DNA from: Lactiplantibacillus daoliensis
Lineage (GTDB): Bacteria; Bacillota; Bacilli; Lactobacillales; Lactobacillaceae
NCBI RefSeq assembly: GCF_005405005.1
Contig: NZ_BJDH01000001.1
Location: forward strand, 1-64,000
Reading direction: 5' to 3'
Length of the DNA: 64,000 nt
Position numbers and translations under genes: made by a program. How positions within the stretch are numbered: the stretch's first letter is position 1; each line of letters opens with the position of its first letter. Shown one piece after another: positions 1 through 8,748 of this stretch. The notes beneath the pieces are model-generated. The model was given only the letters and a program-made list of their open reading frames with translations, searched no databases and had not been told where the DNA came from.

Positions 1-25
1 ACTATATTGACCGGACAACACAAAG

Positions 26-66
26 AAGCGGCTTCACCGCGGTAGAATACCGCGGCAAAGCCGCTT
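26..66 (-). terminator. Long two-part hairpin downstream of wecB-like gene
   Basis: Two nested perfect stems: AAGCGGCTT (26-34) pairs with AAGCCGCTT (58-66), and CCGCGGTA (37-44) pairs with TACCGCGG (48-55) around a GAA loop. On the minus strand it is followed only by a weakly T-rich stretch (CTTTGTGTTG), so it is not a textbook terminator. Position downstream of the minus-strand epimerase suggests transcription termination or 3'-end protection. Confidence 0.5.
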
Positions 67-150
67 AGACAGAACTCGAAAAATTATATTATTTCACCTG
101 TCAACTTGACAGGGACTAGTACACACAAAAATTGCGACGGGCTTTTTATA

Positions 151-1269
151 TCATCGATTAAAATGTTCCCAAATAGCTTTTAAAATATATTCAGCCGCAT
201 GTCCATCCCCATAAGGGTTTTTAGCTGTAGCCATGCGGTTATATTCAGCCGGATTGCCCAACAAACTTTCCATTGCGGAACGCACGACCTCTGGCTTAGT
301 CCCAACCAGCTTCAAAGTACCGGCAGTGACTCCTTCCGGCCGCTCCGTTGTCTCACGCAAAACGAGCACCGGTTTATTCAAGGAAGGTGCTTCTTCCTGC
401 ACGCCACCCGAATCTGTCATGATGAAGTAACTACGCGCAGACATATTGTGGAAATCTACGACATCCAGCGGCTGAATCAAGTGGATCCGCTCAGTATTGC
501 CTAAAATACGCTTGGCAACAGTTTGCACTATTGGGCTCAAATGAACTGGATAAACGACTTCAACATCTGGATGACTCGCGACAACTGCCTTGATAGTCTC
601 AAAAACAGCTACCATCGGTGCCCCTTGATTTTCACGGCGATGCATCGTGAGTAAGATCATGCGATGTCCAGGTTGAACAAGATCTAGCGCAGCATGCTGA
701 TAATCCTCGCGAACGGTCTGTTTGAGTGCATCAATGGCCGTGTTACCAGTCACCACGATCTGACTAGCGGGATGATTTTCTCGCAACAGGTTCGCTTCAC
801 TTAACTTCGTCGGCGCAAAGTACAAATCAGCTAACACATCCGTCAACTGCCGATTCATCTCTTCGGGGTAAGGTGAATATTTGTCCCACGTTCGTAAGCC
901 TGCTTCGACATGACCAACTGGAATCTGATGATAAAATGCCGACACACTTGCCGCGAAGGTCGTCGTCGTATCACCATGGACAAGAACAATATCTGGCTTG
1001 GCTTCGTCCATGATGGCATCGAGTTTTGTCAACACCCGACTGGTAATGCCTGCAAGGGTCTGATTGGGCTTCATAATGTTTAGGTCGTAATCTGGTTTTA
1101 GCTTAAAGATAGCCAATACTTGATCAAGCATCTCTCGGTGTTGCGCCGTCACAACGGTAATCGGAATAAACTTATCGGTCTGTTGTTGCAATTGCAACAC
1201 AATTGGCGCCATTTTGATGGCTTCGGGCCGGGTGCCAAAAATCGTCATTACTCTTAATTTTTTAGTCAT
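151..1269 (-). CDS. wecB: UDP-N-acetylglucosamine 2-epimerase (non-hydrolysing)
   Basis: Cytoplasmic enzyme interconverting UDP-GlcNAc and UDP-ManNAc, the entry step for ManNAc-containing wall or capsule polymers. About 372 aa, the usual family length. Visible family signatures: GTRPEAIKMAP near the N terminus, VHGDTTTTFA around residues 90-105, GHVEAGLRT followed by PEEMNR (120-145), and the UDP-binding SGGVQEEAP with LRETTERPE in the C-terminal half. The ATG at 1269 is preferred over an upstream GTG at 1278 because AGAAAG lies about 10 nt before it. No partner sugar gene lies within the window, so the polymer it feeds is unknown. The name mnaA would serve equally well. Confidence 0.93.
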   Translation of the reverse strand: MTKKLRVMTIFGTRPEAIKMAPIVLQLQQQTDKFIPITVVTAQHREMLDQVLAIFKLKPDYDLNIMKPNQTLAGITSRVLTKLDAIMDEAKPDIVLVHGDTTTTFAASVSAFYHQIPVGHVEAGLRTWDKYSPYPEEMNRQLTDVLADLYFAPTKLSEANLLRENHPASQIVVTGNTAIDALKQTVREDYQHAALDLVQPGHRMILLTMHRRENQGAPMVAVFETIKAVVASHPDVEVVYPVHLSPIVQTVAKRILGNTERIHLIQPLDVVDFHNMSARSYFIMTDSGGVQEEAPSLNKPVLVLRETTERPEGVTAGTLKLVGTKPEVVRSAMESLLGNPAEYNRMATAKNPYGDGHAAEYILKAIWEHFNR

Positions 1270-1400
1270 CGTCCACACACTTTCTACAAAATTCTCATTA
1301 TACCTATCATAACGTTAAACCGCTTGTGTCGCTAACTTTTCCATCATTTTAAAAAAGTTCTAAAAAAAGGCCCACATCGCTGCGAGTCTCATCGAAATAA

Positions 1401-3434
1401 TTATAACTGTTCATTGGTATTAACCAACTTTAAAATTTGTTTAGCCGCATTGTTTGCTGCCGTCCAACCACTTTGATTGGTAAAGAGTACTACCCCCACA
1501 CGACCATCATTAGTGCCGACATAAACTGTATGGAATGAGTTATCCGCTCCACCAATTCGAACCAAATTACCGGCTTGATAATAAATCCCACCGGAATACT
1601 GCAACGCATAATCATCCGCCAATTGGTTAATACCAGCCCGTCCATCCAGTTTCCCGGATAGTAAACTATTAATCACGGTATAGTAATCACTGACACTAGC
1701 ATACAAATTACCGCAACCTAACTCACTAGAAAGCAAGACCAACGAAATCGCATCCGCCTTAGATCCCGTCGCTTCATACGTGTACGAAGCTGGCGTGATT
1801 GCACCGGTTGGCACTTGATTATACAAATACATATTTTTCAATTTTAACGGCGCAATAATCCCAGTCTGCACGTTATGCCAATACGACTGCCCCGTGACTT
1901 GGCTAATAATGCCCGCGAGTAACGTGAAATTAGCATTCGAATAACTCCAAACGTGCTGATTCGTTGACGTCAAATGACTCAAGGTAAACGCAACTGCTGC
2001 CGCTTCATCTGGCAGAATAGTCGCTGGCACCGGCTCTCCCATCCGAATACCGGACGTATGATCAAGTAATTCTCGAATCGTAATCTGAGAAGCATACGGC
2101 ACGGTTGGATAAAATTTAGCCAACGTGGTTGACATCGTCAGTTTGCCACTATTAATCAGCTGCTGGACGAGTGCGCCAGTCACTGCCTTTTGTAACGACG
2201 CTAACGGGTAGGCTTCATCAGTCGTATTTGCGACCTTATCAGCGACATTTGCATCGCCAAATGCTTGAATCTTAACCCCGCTTGGTCCACTATTCGTCAC
2301 CAACAACGTCCCCATAAAATGGTTTTGCGTCATAATCGCATCGATTTTAGCCATTGTTGGCGAGAGCTTCGTCGGTGCAACGGCTGGCGTGATTGTTGAT
2401 GTAGGCTTGGCAGGTGCTGTTGTCGGTTGCGTGGTTGGCTTCACGTTCGTTGCCGTCACTGGCTTGCTCACAACTGGGTTCGTCTTTACCTGCTTGGTCG
2501 GCACAGCCGTTTGAACTGTTGACTTTTGATTGGCCGTTTTAACTGGTGTCGCTGGCTTGGTAGTTGCTGGTGTCACCTTTTTGACCACGATTGGTTGTGG
2601 CTTGAGCTTATTTCGTAAAGCTGGCTTCGAAACAACATCTGGTCGTGCCACTAGTTTAACTTTTACCGGTATTGGTCGGGTAACCGTTTTGGCCGTCACA
2701 CGCGTCTTAGTTGCGACACTTACTTGGCGCACCGGCTTGACATAGATGGTGCCACGATGATTAACCTTTTCCGTTTTAACCAAACTCTTCTTTTTAGCTG
2801 AGACAGGCACTTTTTTAGTTGGCTCGACAACTCGTTTAGTAACCCGGACCGCTTCGCGTTTGATCACAGGCTTTAGCCGTAGTTGACTCGCATTGACCCA
2901 GCCAGCGACCTGCCGACCTTGTAACCAATAAAACTGGCCAAAATCAGTCCAGGCGACCTTGCTAACATGAACGCCGTCGCGTTGTAATTGTGACCGCTTC
3001 AACTCCCGATAATTTGTGTGCGTTTGCGTGGCAATGGGACCATTAGTCGTTAAACTAATCGATTGACGACCATTTAGACTCGCAATCTGGGCCGTCAATC
3101 GTTGCTGCTTAACAATCGACAAAGTCCCGTTTGATTTCACGTGGGTTAATTTTACCGTGGCAGCTTTGGCTACCCAGCCGAAGTGAGCTAAGTCCAAATA
3201 GACACCATGCACCCCCGACTGCTGCTGAATGACTCGAAAAACTGACGTGCTGGAAACCCGCTTTTCATGTGGTTTACTAGCTGACTTACGCGGTAATTCT
3301 GAATAGACCGCCACCTGCCCAGAGTCAGCCTTAACCCAAACAAAATTTGGTATGCTCGCAGCCGTCGCGGTCATCGGCCCACCAATTAACAGACTCATTC
3401 CCCCAAGATAACCTAACAGTTGTAATCGTCGCAT
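1401..3434 (-). CDS. Secreted serine hydrolase (beta-lactamase/class C PBP fold) with SH3-like N-terminal repeats
   Basis: About 677 aa. An N-terminal signal sequence (hydrophobic segment ending near ATAASIP) is followed by SH3/GW-like segments that repeatedly place W in contexts such as FVWVK, FGWVAK and VAGWVNASQL (residues ~30-185). Next comes a Lys/Pro/Thr/Val-rich linker of about 170 residues, probably a wall spacer, then a catalytic domain from ~365. That domain has the SxxK nucleophile (SLQK), the YxN motif (YSN) and a late H-T-V-Y-V-G segment. Family members are D,D-peptidases, esterases or pseudoenzymes acting on cell-wall or small ester substrates; the substrate here is unknown. ATG 3434 follows GAGGGGGAG. 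Paralogous to the gene at 3584-4717, whose catalytic domain is closely similar. Confidence 0.85.
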   Translation of the reverse strand: MRRLQLLGYLGGMSLLIGGPMTATAASIPNFVWVKADSGQVAVYSELPRKSASKPHEKRVSSTSVFRVIQQQSGVHGVYLDLAHFGWVAKAATVKLTHVKSNGTLSIVKQQRLTAQIASLNGRQSISLTTNGPIATQTHTNYRELKRSQLQRDGVHVSKVAWTDFGQFYWLQGRQVAGWVNASQLRLKPVIKREAVRVTKRVVEPTKKVPVSAKKKSLVKTEKVNHRGTIYVKPVRQVSVATKTRVTAKTVTRPIPVKVKLVARPDVVSKPALRNKLKPQPIVVKKVTPATTKPATPVKTANQKSTVQTAVPTKQVKTNPVVSKPVTATNVKPTTQPTTAPAKPTSTITPAVAPTKLSPTMAKIDAIMTQNHFMGTLLVTNSGPSGVKIQAFGDANVADKVANTTDEAYPLASLQKAVTGALVQQLINSGKLTMSTTLAKFYPTVPYASQITIRELLDHTSGIRMGEPVPATILPDEAAAVAFTLSHLTSTNQHVWSYSNANFTLLAGIISQVTGQSYWHNVQTGIIAPLKLKNMYLYNQVPTGAITPASYTYEATGSKADAISLVLLSSELGCGNLYASVSDYYTVINSLLSGKLDGRAGINQLADDYALQYSGGIYYQAGNLVRIGGADNSFHTVYVGTNDGRVGVVLFTNQSGWTAANNAAKQILKLVNTNEQL

Positions 3435-3531
3435 CAAAATCTCCCCCTCATCCTTTGACTGCCGCTAGTTTAGTCGCTATAAATTTCAAAGTCACTCAAT
3501 ATTAATAACTCGTTAATCTGACAAACCAAAG

Positions 3532-3561
3532 AAAAACACCAAGCCAGTTTTGCACCGGCTT
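3532..3561 (-). terminator. Rho-independent terminator
   Basis: On the minus strand the stem AAGCCGGT...ACTGGCTT is followed by a T-rich tract (GGTGTTTTTC). It ends the serine hydrolase gene at 3584-4717; the same hairpin is also followed by GATGTTTTT on the plus strand. Confidence 0.75.
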
Positions 3562-3583
3562 GATGTTTTTCTGCCTGCTCCAA

Positions 3584-4717
3584 TCAAAACGGATCAGATT
3601 TGGCAAGAATCGCTTGAATCGCAAAACCCACGCTATTGTCACCATTAAATACCCCTTGATTATCAAATAAAACAACCCCAATCTTCGCATCCGTTGTTCC
3701 CATAAAGTATGTCTGAAACGAATTGTCGCTGCCACCAATGCGTACATTGCCATGACCCAAATAATAAATCCCGCCAGCATAGCTAATTTTTTGATCAGCA
3801 GATAATTCGTTAAACCCAGCTCTTCCCACTAATTTTCCCGTGAACAATCCGTTAATAAATTTATAATAATCCCCGACACTACTGTATAAACTACCCGCCC
3901 CTAATTCGCTCGACTGCAACGACTTTGAAATCACTGCACTCTGAGAATAGCCTTTCGTCAACTGGTAAGAATTAGGATCAATGATATTAATCGGGATCTG
4001 GTTATAATTATAGGTGTGATGCATGCCGAGTGGCTTCAAGATCATTGTCTGTACATTTTCCATATAAGACTTCCCAGTAGCTTTCCGGATCACCCCGGCC
4101 AGCATCGTGAAGTTTGCATTAGAATAGGCGAAAGCATGATTATTAGTCGACCTTAAGTGGTTAACGGTGTAGTTAATCTCTGCTGCCTCATTTGGCAAAA
4201 TTGAGGCTGGCACGGGTTCTCCCATTCGCAACCCCGAGCGATGGTCCAACAAATCACGTATCGTAATATTCTTGGCATAAGGAATTCGGCGGAAATACAG
4301 ACTGAGCGGCGTTGTCATTTTTAATTTGCCTTGATTGATCAAGCCTTGAATCACCGTGCCAGTGATTGCCTTTTGTAGTGACGCCAAGGGATAGACCTCA
4401 TCAGCGCTATTTTTCTTAGCACTAGCCACATCAGCATAACCGTATGACCGTGTCATCACACCTGCAGTCCCATTGTTAGTTACCAACAGTGTGCCCATGA
4501 TGTGCGCGTTTTTCATCACAGTATCAATTTTTGCGAGTGCTTGTGCCTTCGTGTAATTGCCGGCACGATGTTGTGACTTTAAAGTAGCAGGCTTTTTCAC
4601 GACAATTGCCACACTATCGCTTGTCCGTTGAATCATTTTAGGCGCAAGGGTTCTCTTCACCGCCCAACTACTTAGTCCAATCATCACCAGCAAGCCCGTA
4701 ATTACAGTTATCACCAA
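3584..4717 (-). CDS. Membrane-anchored serine hydrolase (beta-lactamase fold), probable start-proximal frameshift
   Basis: The open frame gives 377 aa from a TTG at 4717: one N-terminal membrane segment (ITVITGLLVMIGL), a short linker, then a catalytic domain with SxxK (SLQK), YxN (YSN) and HHTYNYNQ-like regions closely matching the neighbour at 1401-3434, but without its SH3 repeats and linker. The start is odd. A strong ribosome site GGAGGGGAG sits properly before ATG 4734, but that ATG is one base out of frame and stops after seven codons. Restoring one A in the ATGAGAAACG run would give M-R-K-R-Q-P-L-V joined to the membrane segment. So either this allele is frameshifted, the assembly lost a base in a homopolymer, or TTG 4717 is used. 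Substrate unknown. Confidence 0.75.
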   Translation of the reverse strand: MVITVITGLLVMIGLSSWAVKRTLAPKMIQRTSDSVAIVVKKPATLKSQHRAGNYTKAQALAKIDTVMKNAHIMGTLLVTNNGTAGVMTRSYGYADVASAKKNSADEVYPLASLQKAITGTVIQGLINQGKLKMTTPLSLYFRRIPYAKNITIRDLLDHRSGLRMGEPVPASILPNEAAEINYTVNHLRSTNNHAFAYSNANFTMLAGVIRKATGKSYMENVQTMILKPLGMHHTYNYNQIPINIIDPNSYQLTKGYSQSAVISKSLQSSELGAGSLYSSVGDYYKFINGLFTGKLVGRAGFNELSADQKISYAGGIYYLGHGNVRIGGSDNSFQTYFMGTTDAKIGVVLFDNQGVFNGDNSVGFAIQAILAKSDPF

Positions 4718-4959
4718 TGGTTGACGTTTCTCATGAGTCTCCCCTCCAATCTTTTATGCCGCTAGAATACGACGGTCACAACGGAAATGCACGTAAAACC
4801 AAACTTATGTTAAGCCAGCGAACAGATATTTATCATTAAATATGTAAACATTATTATTTTTATCGAAATATTGCACAATCAACAAAAATTCAAGGAAAGT
4901 TGGTCAATTTAACTCGTGCAATTACCGAACAAAACCATTAGAATATGAATCATAGTTAA

Positions 4960-6336
<1,377 letters not shown>

Positions 6337-6350
6337 CTGCAACCAGCACA

Positions 6351-6398
6351 AAAAGAACCGTTTGCCAAGTCGATTATGACTGACAAACGGTTCTTTTT
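6351..6398. terminator. Bidirectional rho-independent terminator
   Basis: AAAAGAACCGTTTG pairs with CAAACGGTTCTTTTT. The A-tract before and T-tract after the stem let it serve both gdhA (plus) and the convergent gene at 6415 (minus). Confidence 0.9.
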
Positions 6399-6414
6399 AT
6401 ATTTATAGCAACCA

Positions 6415-6978
6415 TTAAACTTTAGAATTAGGATAACCGGTATGTTCAACTAACTGTGCATAGGTTTCATGCAACGTCACCGCAGCGACCTGCCAGCCAA
6501 GTTTCAATAATGGTAATAACCGTAATGGATCTTCAACTGGAATCTGGTGCTTGTGTGCGAATTTAAAAATAGCTGGTAAGACTTCCATATCAGAATTTGC
6601 AAAATAATAATTTCCTTTATCAGTCACTACAAAAATCGTCGCCCGAAAGGCATGTCGTGGATCGAGTCGCTGTGTCACATGCCAGCGAATGGCGCCGAGT
6701 TGAATCAATTTCACATCAGCCAACGCCATCTCACCTAAATTACGTTGTTCTGGTGACCATAACACGACCTTAGTCGGCGTCAATTCGACCACGGCATGCT
6801 TTTCACTCTGAGTCCCTGATAAGCGCCGCAACCAATTACGCTCAGGGGCTGGTTTGGGATATTCGACCCCTTGAATTTCAAAATGAAACGGCACAATACA
6901 CTTTTGAGCCCGATCAATAGCCCGGTAATGTCCGGCGATTTGATGATTGGTAAATACAGATGCCATTGGTTTAAACAT
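6415..6978 (-). CDS. Hypothetical protein, possible PH-like fold
   Basis: 187 aa from ATG 6978, chosen because GAGGGGAG lies 8 nt upstream; the frame is open six codons further. No signal peptide or membrane helix is evident. The middle (residues ~75-160) alternates hydrophobic and polar residues with Trp/Tyr at intervals (VLWSPEQR, IRWHVTQRL, NYYFANSD), then a helix-like DMEVLPAIFKFAHK. This pattern fits a beta-rich domain closed by a helix, such as a PH-like domain, but that is inference from pattern only. Family not recognised. It is transcribed towards the gdhA terminator and separated from the upstream RNA gene by that RNA's own terminator, so it needs its own promoter near 6990-7050. 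Confidence 0.7.
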   Translation of the reverse strand: MFKPMASVFTNHQIAGHYRAIDRAQKCIVPFHFEIQGVEYPKPAPERNWLRRLSGTQSEKHAVVELTPTKVVLWSPEQRNLGEMALADVKLIQLGAIRWHVTQRLDPRHAFRATIFVVTDKGNYYFANSDMEVLPAIFKFAHKHQIPVEDPLRLLPLLKLGWQVAAVTLHETYAQLVEHTGYPNSKV

Positions 6979-7058
6979 GTCGGTCACTCCCCTCACGATT
7001 AAGTATACGCTTTCACGATTCAGTTTTCAGCTATTTTAACGCGCTGAGTTCAGCAACT

Positions 7059-7316
7059 AAAAAACGGTGCAGAATTACGCAAAATCCGTAATCTCACACC
7101 GCTACTTGATCGTCGTTTGGTTGTCAATTCTATGTGCGCATTTGTGAAATGAAAAAGTATGTGTGCTGACGGCTCAACTTCACTCAAACCGCCACCCCCA
7201 ACTTTGACAAAACCATTTTGGCGCGACGAACCAATTCGATAATTGCAAACCCTCCAAAAACCTTTTGACACTTCCAACTGATCACCAATGCAAGCTAACA
7301 GTTCTTATCTAGGCTT
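7059..7316 (-). ncRNA. Candidate standalone small RNA (~258 nt) with promoter, cre site and terminator
   Basis: A minus-strand unit with no convincing reading frame. The -10 TATAAT is at 7323-7328 and the -35 TTGTGT at 7347-7352, so a start near 7316 is expected. It ends at a strong intrinsic terminator (stem CGGTG..ATTACG / CGTAAT..CACCG followed by six T). Internal pairing is extensive: AACTG/CAGTT, CAATT-ATCG-AATTG, TTGTCAA with TTGACAA, and GGCGGTTT with GAGCCGTC. A G-rich segment GGGGGTGG lies between stems. It lacks the signatures of RNase P RNA, tmRNA and SRP RNA; a divergent 6S RNA cannot be excluded. A 75-codon frame crosses it but starts at TTG without a ribosome site and reads through the terminator. 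Confidence 0.65.
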
Positions 7317-7322
7317 AAACTT

Positions 7323-7352
7323 ATTATACCATTCATGTTAACGGTTACACAA
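7323..7352 (-). promoter_or_regulatory. Promoter of the small RNA with an overlapping perfect cre (CcpA) site
   Basis: Read on the minus strand: TTGTGT, 18 nt, TATAAT. Bases 7336-7349 read TGTAACCGTTAACA, which fits every fixed position of the catabolite-responsive element consensus TGWAANCGNTNWCA and overlaps the -35 and the spacer. That position predicts repression by CcpA-HPr(Ser-P) when preferred sugars are present. Confidence 0.7.
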
Positions 7353-7394
7353 ACTAAACAGATGTTTTCCATACTCAACTAATTAACTTATCCA

Positions 7395-7796
7395 ACTAAA
7401 GGTTGCAAGTTAAAAATTGCCAGTCTGCACCACTACGTCAACAATCAGGTGATGGCAGACAGATGATCACTGCTGCTTCCGGTTGTTGCCGCTAACATGC
7501 AGACGAGGGACCGGTTCAAGCCTCAGAAACGTCTTGAACCTCGCCCGGAAACTTTGCCAAAACTGCAAATCTCCCAGACCGTCCGTGGTGTAAGGCCGGC
7601 AAAAGAACGCCGGTCTAACGCCACCTGCACGTCCGAAGCTATCAGCAACAGACTCCAGCTAATCAGTGGTCTGGAGTGATTGACAAATTATTTACATTTG
7701 ACTGACGGAGCGCTAAATTTAGACAAGTCTACTTTAGACGTACTGGCTACTGGTACTGCGACATTTGTAATGTTTTTAAATCTTTCACCCTTTACT
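7395..7796 (+). repeat. MITE-like element, copy A (~402 bp)
   Basis: Begins ACTAAAGGTTGCAAG and ends CTTTCACCCTTTACT, matching the family's terminal inverted repeats. It holds the hairpin GGTTCAAG...CTTGAACC, the shared core CCACCTGCACGTCCGA (7621-7636) with ATCAGCAAC and CTCCAGCTAATCAGTG, and the right module TTTGACTGACGGAGCGC. Possible degenerate target duplication TATCCA/TATTCA at 7389-7394 and 7797-7802. Open frames across it are by-products of the repeat. It lies between the small RNA promoter and the terminator of the gene at 7853. Confidence 0.85.
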
Positions 7797-7804
7797 TATT
7801 CAAA

Positions 7805-7839
7805 CTAAAAACGACCTGCAAGAAGCTGCAAGTCGTTTT
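7805..7839 (-). terminator. Rho-independent terminator of the DUF1149-like gene
   Basis: Minus strand: ACGACTTGCAG-CTT-CTTGCAGGTCGT followed by TTTTTAGTTTG. Eight bases beyond it begins the right end of repeat copy A. Confidence 0.85.
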
Positions 7840-7852
7840 GGTGATGGCTGAA

Positions 7853-8299
7853 CTATTCAGCGTCGGGATCGTTTGCTTGTTGGTTATCAAAGTCGGCTGG
7901 CATAATGGCAAAATTGCTAGCTTCAGTTGAAAGCAAGGCAGCGTAAGCACGGGCTTTGGCCGAAAGAGCTGGAATGATGGCATTGTTCAAGTTATCTAAC
8001 ATTGCTTGTTCATCATCTTCAACTTTTTTATCCCCTGATTGACGTTCAATAATACCGACCATTTCACCACTCAAACGCACGATAGCGAAAACAGTCGCAG
8101 AAAGATCATACATCTCTTCCTTATAGGTCACTTCTAATTGAGCTTGAACGATATCATCACCGAAAGTCTTCTTAACATCTGGATTAGCCGGGGTATAACT
8201 GAATTTACCCTTGCCAGGTTCATCCTTACTTTCGTCTCGATCGTAAACGATTTGGAAATGGAGATCTTGAATCGCTGAGTTTAAGATTTCAATATTCAT
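7853..8299 (-). CDS. DUF1149-like small cytoplasmic protein
   Basis: 148 aa from ATG 8299, which follows AGGGAGTT; 20 upstream in-frame codons lack a ribosome site. Acidic, no signal peptide or membrane segment. The N-terminal half (MNIEILNSAIQDLHFQIVYD..., then QAQLEVTYKEEMYDLSATVFAIVRLSGEMVGI) alternates strands in the manner of SecB-like folds, to which DUF1149 proteins of Firmicutes have been related. The C-terminal part is helical and ends in an acidic tail. Function unknown; a chaperone-like role would be inference only. Single gene with its own terminator. Confidence 0.65.
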   Translation of the reverse strand: MNIEILNSAIQDLHFQIVYDRDESKDEPGKGKFSYTPANPDVKKTFGDDIVQAQLEVTYKEEMYDLSATVFAIVRLSGEMVGIIERQSGDKKVEDDEQAMLDNLNNAIIPALSAKARAYAALLSTEASNFAIMPADFDNQQANDPDAE

Positions 8300-8376
8300 G
8301 TTGTGTAACTCCCTTTTTGTTAATATCTTCACCTTAAAGGAAAGCCTGCTAAAATACAATCATATTTCGCTGGTTT

Positions 8377-8397
8377 TCGTTAATTCTTTATTAACGA
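8377..8397. promoter_or_regulatory. Perfect inverted repeat between divergent genes
   Basis: TCGTTAAT, 5 nt, ATTAACGA. It lies in the intergenic region between the divergent genes at 8299 (minus) and 8493 (plus), where an operator would be expected. No regulator is identified. Confidence 0.35.
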
Positions 8398-8492
8398 CGC
8401 GTAAAAGTTTGGTAAATATTCGTTCACCTCGCATTGACCAGCTGACGACAAACAGCTAACCTTAACTTAACTCATCAAGGAGGTAAATGACG

Positions 8493-8693
8493 TTGAAGTT
8501 TAGAAAACTCGGAATCATGGGCTTAACTTTGGGAATCATGACGAGTCTAGTCGTCACACCAATCATGACTGCTAAGGCATCACGACGACCCGCACCGCGC
8601 ACAATGATGCGTCTGCGTCTAAAAGTTAAGCATACTGCTAAGCGATATAAGGTAACTAATCCTAAACGTCACCGCGTCAACCATCACCGTTAA
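8493..8693 (+). CDS. Small secreted cationic protein
   Basis: 66 aa from TTG 8493. AAGGAGG at 8476-8482 is 9-10 nt upstream of this TTG, whereas ATG 8487 is too close to it. An N-terminal basic segment and hydrophobic core (LGIMGLTLGIMTSLVVTPIM) end in TAKA, a signal-peptidase site. The predicted mature chain is about 37 residues and strikingly basic, rich in Arg, Lys and His with no acidic residue, ending RVNHHR. Such a chain could bind wall teichoic acids or membranes; antimicrobial activity is only a possibility, and there is no immunity or export gene beside it. Followed by a strong terminator. Confidence 0.7.
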   Translation: MKFRKLGIMGLTLGIMTSLVVTPIMTAKASRRPAPRTMMRLRLKVKHTAKRYKVTNPKRHRVNHHR

Positions 8694-8698
8694 ACCAA

Positions 8699-8746
8699 GC
8701 GCCGATCATTCAGACTGAAAATTCAGACTAAATGATTGGCGTTTTT
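8699..8746 (+). terminator. Rho-independent terminator
   Basis: CGCCGATCATT pairs with AATGATTGGCG and is followed by TTTTT; it ends the small cationic protein gene. Confidence 0.85.
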
Positions 8747-8748
8747 GC

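Noticed and set aside
3502-3780. 92-codon minus-strand frame with hydrophobic product
   Set aside because: Out-of-frame shadow of the serine hydrolase gene at 3584-4717, crossing its terminator.
7050-7277. 75-codon minus-strand frame across the small RNA
   Set aside because: TTG start without ribosome site, frame reads through the terminator stem, sequence has stronger RNA-like pairing than protein-like character.
7059-7316. RNase P RNA, tmRNA or SRP RNA at the small RNA locus
   Set aside because: No GAGGAAAGTCC, no tRNA-like end with tag frame, and no GGTCAGG/AAGCAGCC SRP loop; 6S RNA remains open.
7497-7679. 60-codon plus-strand frame with basic product
   Set aside because: It lies wholly in repeat copy A; the same peptide-like string recurs in copy F on the other strand inside a longer shadow frame, so it follows from the repeat, not from a gene.
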